From: Tenebrio molitor
Taxonomy: Eukaryota > Arthropoda > Insecta > Coleoptera > Tenebrionidae
Length of the DNA stretch: 64,000 nucleotides
Direction: 5' to 3'
Assembly: GCF_963966145.1 (NCBI RefSeq)
Contig: NC_091046.1
Location: 37,138,001 to 37,202,000 of the forward strand
Every line of letters starts with the position of its first letter. Positions within the stretch are counted from its first letter, which is position 1. Under the pieces are notes generated by a model. That model was given only the letters and a program-made list of their open reading frames with translations. It searched no databases and was not told where the DNA came from. The position numbers and the translations under genes are program-made. Shown in pieces: positions 45,184-57,100 of the stretch.

Positions 45184-48100
45184 GTTTGTTAAAATGCGTT
45201 CTTTATACATATTCGCGCGTTCTCACCTCTAAATATAGCTATAAAACTTTTATACGAATTTGTGCCTTTGTATTGACCAAAAGTCGTTTCATCACATCCG
45301 TTACACTTGGCAGTGCCATCAACACGCGTATTTAACCTTAGATTCGACAGACTATTTGTTTAACCTTGATGTGTAAGCTAGATCATAAGTCCTATTTTGA
45401 ATTTTTTGTTTGCAGTCATTTGTGGGAAAGTTCGTGTCCGGTATTTTTAATAGTACGCCGTTGTCCAAGTGGTTCGGAAAAGAATCCACATCGAAGTCAA
45501 CGGTCAGAAGACGAGAGGACGACGAAGATGAAGAGTATGATCCTTCATATGTGTTTCAACCGCCAACCAAACGCGCAAAACTACCGTCGGATCCGCAACA
45601 CAACAATTATAGTGGTGCACACTTGTTTGAATCACCAGTGACTGTGCATGTTGCTTCCAATAACACTAACAATGTTCCTGCAAAAGTGTACGGGAAATTT
45701 CCTGAACCAGTGGCAGGACCTTCAGGGGTCAAGTCCCGAAAACTATTTGAAAAACAAAACACTGCTAGCACAAATACGATTTCAGCAAACTCCTTTGAAA
45801 ATCAAGAAGTAGTTAACGGTGATAATGACTCGGACAGTGAAGATTCAACTAGTGGTTATTCTTCTGTGGCTAGGCTGGTTAGTAAGCAGAAAAGTGAAGA
45901 TGCCTCAAACAGGGAACCAGAGAAAATTACACCAAAAGCAAAATCCTTGTTTACCTCAAGTAAGTTATATAATATTTTTTTTAAATATAGTAACTAAAAA
46001 AATTAAAAAATGGTAACAGATATTTCATGCTTATATGTAGTGATTTGAGGGTAGATGACAACATTTTGATTTTAATGGCATAATTTAATTATTAAATATT
46101 GTTTCTCAAAGTTATTTTTTTACTATTTACATGTTTATTTATTTGTTATTTTCTTTTCAACGTATCAATATATGTAATTGAAACAATTTCATAAACAATA
46201 CTAGGTATTTGTAATTTGCCTGAAAAGTTTGACACTATTTGGCGCCATGTCTGTCATCAAGTTTCAAATGTTTGAGGTTATGTTGTACGTTGCTGTTATA
46301 GAGCTAAAGTCAAAACGAAACATGACATCACGTGGTTTGCGCAGAAGACGAATGTAGAGCGGTTGAATCCAGCTTACGTATATGACAGTGGCGGAGTCAA
46401 AAATTTTCTTTTGTTTACGCTATAAGAGGGTGTTGGAGGAATGTTATGGAGATGAAGATAGTTTTTATTATTCTATTAGAGGTTTAACAACAAAAGTAGA
46501 TGACCTCGGTGTAGAATTTCTTTCATCAGGTGAAGAAAATTGAGTTTTGGTTAAGTTTTGCCCCTAAACTGACGACTGTATGATACGCCTCTTCTCAGCG
46601 AGCGCGCATCCTAAGCTCCGCCCTGTCATGTTTCGTTTTGACTTTAGCTCTATCAACCTAACATGTCTTTACTGTAATGTTGGAGTTGTAGTCAGAAGGA
46701 ATGGAATACAACATGTGTTTTCACAAAAAGGCATACAGAATGACATAAAATCATGAAACTATAGAGATATACATACCTAACTCAATTACCGTATATTTTG
46801 GCAATATCCATTCGAAAAATACTCCAAGACCATACAGGGTTATTCACGAGAGGGGTATTTCTGAATTTCTTTTTACCGCAACCCATTATACACATTGCAA
46901 CAATATCTTGATTTCAAATTTTGAAAATAATTATAACTGAATCCATGATGGCTCTTAGTTCTGTCTTTTTGACGTTAAAGCAAAAAATTTTTGTCAATTC
47001 GAAAAATGTGTTTTTACATAAACGACGAAAAGACTGACATGCTCCTCATTTATGGAGTGTGGAAAGAATTCTGTCGCCGCTACGGATGTTTAGAAGCCGA
47101 TGGTACGACACTTCGAACACCTTTTACATTAACTTAATTTGTTAATTTATTTGTTGAATTTTGATTAAATACAGGTTATCTGCCAATCTGACATTTCTCA
47201 CAAATCTATCCAACTTACTTTGATTTCTAATTTAAAAGAAATAACACATTTGATTTAGTAGTTACTGCCATTGGTATTGTTGGTTGCGCCAAAATAAAAA
47301 TTCAGAAGTACCCCTCTCGTGAATAACCCTGTATAATCAATAATAATCGATTTAAAATTTTTGTTACATACCAGTAGATTTCCATAAAAAGGTCTGCTAG
47401 TGAGTATTGAATTCGTTATTGATAATACAGCAAAGCATAAAATAGATGTATTTAGTTCATCTGCCAGTGTTAATGAAATTTTTTGTACAATTACGGCCAC
47501 GGAATTTTGGTCGTCATTTGTCATTCCATTGACATGAGATGTAAAGCGGCCATTACATATTCGTAACCTCACTTTCTACTATTACAAGACTTGTCATTTT
47601 GATGCTGCCTAACTTGCAGGAAAACGCGCTTCCTCATTTCGTGCAATTTTGGAACAGGGATACTATCCGCACTTTATTGAAATAGGGTATATCCTGTTCA
47701 CGTTGGATTGAACCTCAGTGGTGCAAATCGCACACATTTGTCATTAACTTTCATATGAGTTGTCATAGTAACAGGTCAGGTCATTTGCACCACTCATGTT
47801 CATTCCAACGTGAACAGATATTACCCATTATTGTATTGCCGTTATAACTTTGTATCTGCTCCGCCTACTAAAATTGACCAATCAGAATCAAAGCCAGATT
47901 CAATCTGTACAACTTTTCATCACATTTGCCACGTAAAAAAGTTAAGGTTAGAATTTTGCTGTCAAGTCCACAATTATTGTTTTAGGTTCTAAAAAATAAA
48001 ATGTCATTAAGACAATTCGAATGTCAGAAATTTTTACTGTGTAAATCAGATCGTCTTAACAACCTATTTGATTGGTAACTAAGAAAATGAAATGGGCGGG

Positions 48101-51100
48101 GCAGATAAAATGTTACGTTGTCCTTAGTATAGGCATTCACGATCTTTTTGGGACCGAGTTGGCTATGACCATCTAGTGTTTTTGTTGGCAGTACCTCGAT
48201 AGTAACTACGGGGTGATCAAGAAGGACTGTTTAAGTTGGTAACACTGGATCGTATTTTAAATCGTATAACAGGAGTAACTTCCGGTTGTTGGTGGCTTGT
48301 TGTTGTTAATGCTATACCTATATCAGATATTTGTCAAATAAACCAACAAAACATATCCACTTGCAGTGTTATAAATAACCGAATTAAAAAATTTTCTCAA
48401 TTGTACTGCCAACTTAAACAGTCCTTCTTGATCACCCGGTAGTAAAGGAAATTGACACTTTTTGTGTTAGGTTAGGTTGTTTGCAGTTTGAAGTTATATT
48501 TTCTAAATAGGTACATTGCTGCCGGATCTCTTAAATCTGGTCTGTCCTTTTTAAATTGGAAGTAGCATCGTTAATGGAAATTATTTTGGCAATTTTCACT
48601 TTTCCTATGACGGATTTTAAATTATTTTTAGTAACTTAATAAATCATTTACTTTTTTACGAATATTAAAATAATAAATCTGGCAATGCGGTGGCAAGGAA
48701 ATGTCGACCAGGCACTGACAGGAAAAAAAAAGTTGCATCCGTTGCATCACTGAATTAGTTACTCCAACATGAAAAGAAAAAATCATAGCGAATTCGGTTC
48801 CAAAAAGATCGTGAATGCCTAATATTGGTAGCATGTTTGCAACTATGAATGAAGTATGACATTGACAAATTTTTGGATCTCAATTTCACAAGTCAATCAT
48901 AATGACAATAAAGCATGGACTACATCCATTTTTTTTAAATTGATATGAAAGTGACGGCTAAAATTCCGTGGCCGCAATTGTAATTGCAATATGTATTTAT
49001 ATGTGATGCATGTATAGTCTGTTTTTTAATCAAAAAACCACGACCTGTTGATTTAGGTTTGCAAATATAAAATTTTACTAAATTTAGGGAATCTAATGAT
49101 ATCTATTGGCTATACCAGACAATGCCTGTCATTTTTTTTAATGTCCTTGAAATTACACAAACTCGGATTTAAAATTTCAACGTGAACTTTATTAACATGC
49201 TGTGCTATACTAATATCTCTAATAACCTCCATTTTTATATGATGAGATTTTTCATCCTACGTCAAAAGTGTACAGTGTTGCCAGCTTTATTATGGGTGTA
49301 AATTGCGGTGTTGTGGTTTTTTGACAATGACAACTGTTCAAATCTAAATTTGGCAAATTTGCGCCGTTTAATTCAGGCTTGCTAACAAATAGGTTGACTA
49401 TTGTATGATGACATAAGACAAAAATGCCACCAAAACAGTATTTTTGCTAACGTTTATTTGGTTAGCAATTGCTCGTATGGTAAACCCTCCATCCGGGCCT
49501 TGTCTAATTACGTGTTTTTGGAATTCAGTCAGATTCGGCATTACAGCTGACAAGATAACTGTCAACAGTGATTGTAAAAGTCAGTTTTATTTTGACTTTA
49601 TCTTGACAATTAAAAGCTTGATACAAATGTAAGAAATATTGCGTGTCCCAGTTTTTTTTTGTCCACCAACAGTATATAAAAATGCAACTAATGTATTTTA
49701 ATGACAACATATTTAATAACTAGGTAATTCATAAAAACAGTTTTGGTTATAAATAATTTTTAGTTATATGTTACGTTAGATAATACAGTTATTTAGATAA
49801 ATGTAAGTATGAAATCAAATTACCAGATCAATGCTCTCCAACTACCTACAGTACTTGATAGAAAAATGGCATAATAAAATTCAGAATTACATTGCAAGAT
49901 CAAAGTATGTTACAAAAGTTTCATAGTCCATTTGAACTATGACACCATAAAATTTCACGTTCATTTATTCAGGTAAAAAAAATATTTATTACAGCAGTTA
50001 CTATTTTTATGTGTTGTTTTAGCAATTATTGGAAATACTGTTGATTACAGCGCCAGGCATTTATTGACATTATAGTCGTTCCAAAGTTTTCAATAAAAGA
50101 AAAGAATTTTTGACATTGCACTTCAGATTATTGCACGGCATAAAAAGCCAGAGCTATTCTAATTTCTATTTGACGCAAAAATCTTTATGAAACATTTTTC
50201 TTTTCAGCAGATGATTCAAATGAGCGTACTTTATTCCCCCAAAGAAGTCAGCAAATGAACACTTCATTAAGTTCAAGACGTCCTGCATTTAATGCGTCAA
50301 CCTTTGGATCGCCGAATTTTGTGGACAGGACATTGTCAACGAAGAGGATAATGAGCTCGCCCTTCTATAGCGGTCACACTATCTACGGTGGAGCCTCGGC
50401 GTATGGTCGTAAATTTGGCAAAAGTACTGAAGATCTAAACTCCACAAGATTGTCGGTGCAAATAAAACCCGTAAACGAGAAACCCACGAACGAAAATGCA
50501 ACGTTGAGTAAAACAGCACGTAGAATCTTAAGTACTTTGGAGCAATACAGTACGCCGATAAGTGATGCCAAAAAGATACCTGTTACGCCGAGGAAGCAGG
50601 GACTGTTGTCACAGCACGTGGGAGCAACTCCGTATCTCGTAAGAGATCGAAAGAGGCCATCAAATAAAGAATTGCAGGTACCTTCAGTTCCTGATCTGCT
50701 ACAGATGAAACAAAAGCAGCGATTGCAGAATAGTACGGAAAACGTGAGGAAAATCGCCACAAAATCCAAATCGACATTAAACGATAAAGAAGAATATAAA
50801 CTTCCAACGGAAGAAGATAATAAACAGAAACACAATAATAAAATGAAAAGCAGTGTGGCGTCAGTCAGGCAAAAATCGCAACCAGTCGAGCCGGTCAGTG
50901 AGGTAAAACTACCGAAAGTTTCGTTACCGATAACAACACTACCAAAATTCGATTTCGTTATGATGCCACCACCTAATACAAGCGACACTAAAAAAAGTCA
51001 AAATGAAAGCAGTAAAAGCCCAATTACGACAAAGTCTCCAGTTAGTACGACCGTTAAACCTACGCCTGTTATGGAGAAGAGAACAGTTGAAAATGGAAAA

Positions 51101-54100
51101 ACTAGTAACTACACGTTCTCCGAGCCGTTGGTGATTTTAAAGGAATCAAAGGCTATCAAGGCGATAAATTGTTTCAAATTTAGTGAACCACTGTGCAAGA
51201 AACAGTCTACAGAAGACAGAAGTCTCACTTTCAAATCCGGTGATAAAGATGTGAAATCTGTTTCGTTCAAAATGAAGAATAACGGAGAAAATACAAATTC
51301 GGTTGGCATAGCGAAACCCGTGAATCAGTTGTTAACCGGTAGTGTGATGGACGTTTTGCGAAGAAAGAACGAGACACCAGCACGATTAGACAAACCTAAA
51401 ACGACAGAAACCTGGGAATGTCCGACGTGTTTAGTTATAAACGCCTCTGGGAAACTTATATGTAGTGCCTGTGATGAACCCAAGCCTGAGACACAGTTCA
51501 ATAAGAATAAAGGATTCGGTGATCAATTTAAAATGTCAAGTGACAAATGGGAATGCAATTCGTGCATGGTGCGTAACAATAATTCAGATAAAAAATGTAT
51601 AGCATGTGCAAGCTCCAAACCAGGTGAAGATAAACCGACAGTCCAGTCCAGTTTTGGAGATAAATTTAAAGCACCTGTCGACACTTGGGAGTGTGATTGT
51701 TGTTTAATCAGGAATAAGAATGAGTTAGATTGTTGCGCAGCTTGCGGTACGACGAAGTCAACAACAAAACTGGTAGTTAGTGGTTTCGGGGATAAATTTA
51801 AACCACCAAGTGACACATGGGAGTGCAGTACTTGCATGATCAGGAATAAACAAGAACTGGATAAGTGTGAGGCTTGTGAGACGCCGAAACCGGGTGCACC
51901 AGCACAGAAATCTATCAATACTAGTTTTCTCGGGAACAGTGTTAAATCCGATCAGAAAATTTGCACCAGTACTTCTAATATAACTTTCACTTTTGGAATT
52001 AAACCAGAATGGGAATGTAAAACGTGCATGATCAAAAATAAAAATGAGTTGACAAAATGCGCAGCCTGTGAAATGCCTAAAGAGAGCTCCGATTCGGACA
52101 AAAAAGGTTTCGGGGACGCTTTCAAGATGAAAGGACGCGAATGGGAGTGTACATCCTGTCTGGTGAAAAATAAGTCGACGTCTGACACGTGTGTTTGTTG
52201 TGGAGTGGCAAAAGCCGGCAGTTCGAGCAAAAAGCTATCGGAAATTACGAAGTCGGAAGAAAAGAAACCCGTTATCAGTTTTAATTTTGGAATTGACAAG
52301 TCTCCCTCCACGCAATTCCAATTTGGAATACCGACGACGAAGAGTGAAGTAAAGGAAACCACAACAGTTAGCGCTCCACCTGCGTTGGTTTTTGGAGACG
52401 CTGCGAAATCCAGCACGGTGACTTCAAGTTTCACGTTCGGAATCAATACTCAGGAAAAAGATGCGCCAGTTAAATCTGTTGCTGCGACTGAGTCAGTAAC
52501 TCCAACCATTGTTAGTAGTAATCCTCTTCTCAAACCCAGTGAGAAGTTGCCCGAAAAGGCGGCGCCTGCGGGTGCTGGATTTAAATTTGGCCTTGATAAT
52601 CCTTTAAGTAAAAGTCAAGTTAGCAGTGAAGGTGCAGTTACTAGTACTAGTAAGACGGAAGCGCCAGTACCACCGGCTCTTTCCACTAGTTTCACAGCTA
52701 AGCCGGCACCCATGTTTCAGTTTAAACCTCCGGCGATCAACGGAGACATAAATAAACCACTTTTGTTTGGAAGTGAAGCGAATAAATCGAACAGTACGGT
52801 TTTTGGCAATGATATGAATAAATCCAAGGAAACAGTGTTTGGCACTGAGATGAAGAAACCTCAAGACTCACCATTATTTGGTAGTGGCAATAAACTTAAA
52901 GATTCACCATTTGGTAACGTGAGTGACGCAAATAAACCAAAAGAAACATTGTTTGGCAACGCCACAGACACGAGTAAACCTCAAGCGCCTATGTTCGGGA
53001 CCGTTGATGCGAGTAAACCTCAAGGGGCGTTGTTTGGCACCGTGACTGACGCCAATAAACAACCCCAAGGGGCGCTGTTCGGTAACGTTAACGACACAAA
53101 TCAGCCACAAGATACGTTGTTCGGTGGCGACGCCAATAAACCTAAAGATGCTTTATTCGGAAGCAAACCGACGGAGAGTACTACTGTGTTCTCGAACACG
53201 CCCCCTCCGACGTTCAACTTCAATCCCAAACCCATAGAGAGTGCACCAGCGCCCGCTTTCCCACCACCCGCCACCACGTCTCAACCCGCAGGTTCTGGCA
53301 TATTTAAATTTGGAGCAAACGCATCACAGAATTCAGGCTCCGTCAAGAGAACGCTCGATGATGGTGCTGAAAATAACGTAAACAACGGTTTTGGTTCAGT
53401 TCCAAAAATTCCCGCATTCGGGGCCCCTCAAGGTTTTGGTTCGACCAAAAGCAAACCATTCGCATTCGGAAGCGCCGAAGCCGCACCGAAGACCACGGGT
53501 TTCAACTTCGGCCAAGCGGATAAACCGAACGTGGCCAATCCAAGTTTCAATTTCGGAAGTAGCGCCCCAAGCGCGTCGGGTTCGTCGGGCTTCAGCTTCT
53601 CCGTACCTAATACTGGATTTAATTTCGGCGCTACCGCCAAAGTTGAAAATCAACCGTTCAATCCGCCCGGCAATGTTTTTGGAGCGGGTGGAGCCGGAGC
53701 CAAAAATGGAAGTTTCAACTTCGGGACGAACCCAAATAACAACAATCAAAAGGCGGTCTTCAGTTTTGGAGCGAATCAGACCAATCCGCCACCCAGTCAG
53801 CCAAGTTTTCCGACACAGAATCAACCAGGATTTAACTTTGGAGGGCCTGCGGTAAGTGTATAATATGATGATACATAAAAAAAAGAGATAAAGGGTCGAC
53901 ATGGAAAACAAAACTATTGAAAACCTGTGGCGTAGTTCGATCACACTCATAAAATTCACTTAAAGTCGAGTTCATTAGTATCCGTTCGCTACATAAAAAG
54001 TAAGGTTGGCAAAATTTGAACTACATTTCAGTACTTCTACTGTATCTGGTTGGCTACTTTGATCTCTTTTCAAATGGACATTTAATCAATTTTTATATGT

Positions 54101-57100
54101 CTGAGAGTTTACGTTTACGTGCTCTAATTAGGTGTTTTATATACAAATTCTCCCCGTTTCGTGTCGACACGATCTTATTTATATTTGACATTTTGATAGT
54201 GACTTGTAGGTAAGTTGTACCAAAACCAAATAACCACCAACACTGCATTTTATCCAGAAAATCAACCGGCAACGTTGTGTAGTTATATTTGATTGGTCTA
54301 GGATCCTAGTACAGTTGGCTTCAAAAAAAAAACGGGAACTGAATTTTGACCTAATGTGAATTGGAAATTTAATTTGTCAATTTGTGTCTGTTTGACAGTA
54401 GTATTTCTGACACATAAGTGCAGTTTTTTAACCTAAATTCTAAAAAGCCGTTTCAAACTATAAAAATTTAATAAAATCTAACAGAACTTTTTCTGACAGT
54501 TCCCGTTTTTTTTTTAAGCCAACCGTAATATCAGAATTACCATTTAGTACACTTGGGGTCATTTTATAGAAAGAGAATTAAATATTTAATTTGAATTAAG
54601 TTTTAATGCGCGATTAATCCATGAATCCGAAACTTCGATCTGATCACGTGTTCAGTTAATCTCGCATTTGATTACGATTAACGTAATTTCGCTTCTGTAA
54701 ACTAGCCCCAAGTGTAATTTTATTTTCACCAACTTAATTCAACAGGTGGTGGTTATTTGGTTTTGGTACAACTAATACATCACTGAATTTTGTGACAGTG
54801 AGAATTTATTAAGTTACACCGCACGTTTTCCGAAATTTTTTTTTCCAAAGCTGCCCCTTTTTTGCGCCTTTTTTGTTTTCTTTTGAATTATATTTAATTA
54901 CTCATGCTATCAAAAAATTTAAGAAAATTAAATTCTTTCCTGTACGATAAAGAAATAGCATTGTCTCCTTTTACAGCCTTTAAATACACCCGCGGCGGGA
55001 TTCAACTTCACTGGTGCCCCACCTTCGTTCAATTTCACGGATGGAAATTCAGCAATGTAAGTATTGTCTTTTACTATTTCCGTAGATGCTTATCATTCTA
55101 CGGGATGATCAAGAAGGATTGTTTGAGTTGGTAATACTGAATTTTATTTTTAAATGGTACAACTGGAATAACTTCTGATTGTTGACGGCTTCACACTGAC
55201 AGCCGCATCATTGACAAGTAACATTTGACATTTCAAATTGCTGGTGAATCTGTTCGAAAGTCTAAAAAGAAGAGTTAATTTATGGTTTTAGCAGAATGGT
55301 GGGCACTTCGAGCATTTCCTCTATAGTGGATTCATTTTTGTAATGACGAACTAAAATTACTAGATTTAGTAACTTTTGTCTTGTGAACACATCTTTTTAC
55401 CGCGAATTTGGGCTTTTAAAAAGTTAGGTTATGGGTCACGTCATTTGTCCTGTCAAAACTGATCCCAATCAAAGAATAGCGAAATTAAATTTGTTTAATT
55501 ATTTTGAAAAAAGAGCAAAGTTGCACTAAACAAATATGAAAAGGCAGGCATGAACGTACGTAACAATGAAATAATTTTGCATTTTGCTACTCATCCTCGT
55601 CGCTGTTTTCCTAATCGGAATCTTCAATCAAATTAACAATAATTAGGGATATGTCATGGATGCTAAAGTTTCCCATAAGCCTTGTCCTTGTCCTTCATCT
55701 AAAATTTTGTACATACTTCTGGGACAGCACTTAGGGAGAGTTTTATTTTAGATTAGAATTTACCGAAAAAACATTCGCTTCTACAATTTTGTACTTTTCG
55801 TACTTGTGTTTCCATTATCTCCATGAGTAATTTCTTTTATTTTGTTGAAAGCCTTTAAAATGTGCTGGTTCGTCTGCTTGCTTATTGATGCTTTACTCCG
55901 TTTTGGAAATTCATTCATTTTGGCAGTGACAATAATATGACAATTTAAATCATTGCCAACTGTTCTTTTTAATTTATTTTGTAAAAAAATCTAACAAAAA
56001 AAAAAGTTCCAGTTACAGTCGGAATGTTATGGATGTGGATTGGGGACTTGTCGTTAAGTTGGCACTACCAGCAAAAGTAACTAGGCGCGCCAATAAGGTT
56101 ATTGGAATTTATGACAGATCTCACTAATGTACAGTTCAATCATAAGTTTTAAGCCACCTTGAGTTTGACAATCCATATCCAAAACATTCCGAGTATAGTT
56201 CGTCATTACAAAAATGAATGCATTATAAAGTTGACTCAAGTTGCAAAAAACCACTTTGCATTTGCAACAGCACTTTTATGGCATTAGTCATTTGAAATTA
56301 AAACTGTATGTACTTATGTGGAAAATATTCAATCCAAACTATCATTTTCTGGTCCCTTTGTGCCTTTATTTGGTTCAAAAATATGAAAAAAACGCTGTTG
56401 CAAATGACAGGTGGTTTTTTGCAACTTGAGTCAGCTATAGTTAATTTTTAAATAATTGTTCCATATTTCAAGTTTAATTTCTTAACTACATAACCTTCAA
56501 TCTAAGGGAGTAATTTTTTATATTTCATTGAATCATTATTTGTTTTTAATACCTTGACAACGAGATATATTAAGTAGGCTTATAATGCCCTAGGGCGTAT
56601 AAATCTTAATGCCCGCTTATTATGCCCTCATTCGCAATTATATATACAATTCAAAAAATGTAACCATTTTATTGTTTACAATTTTATTTAAAGTTAAAAG
56701 TACAATTTGTAAATGAAGATCCACTAATTGAACAATTTCCTAAATCTACACTATGTTTAAATGAAGAAACATTCAGGTTGGAGGCATCAGTTTTGCATAA
56801 AATTTTATTTTCGCCGGACGTTCCAGTTTCACGGGAGGTTCCAGCTTCACCGTTGCCAGTACCAATTAAACGGCTTATTTTATTCTTCGAAGCCATACTT
56901 TCTTCAATGTAACCTGATGCCACCGTATCGCTTTTCCACTGTCCATGCCTCTTTAAGGTCAACATATCCCCACCTGCATCTACAAGAAGAGTTGCCGATG
57001 TTCTACGCAGACAGTGGCCTGTGAACGCTTTAGCATTGACATAACCTAGATATTTTGCAATTTTTGACGGTACACTTCCAAAAGTATTTTTGCCAACCAC

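Noticed and set aside
50383..50988. 201-codon minus-strand open frame
   Set aside because: It lies antisense within Nup153 exon 3, whose plus-strand reading has clear domains; the frame is a shadow of that coding sequence.
53396..53959. 187-codon minus-strand open frame, and the 154-codon plus-strand frame at 53391
   Set aside because: Both are alternative readings of the repetitive FG-encoding sequence; neither has a recognisable domain.
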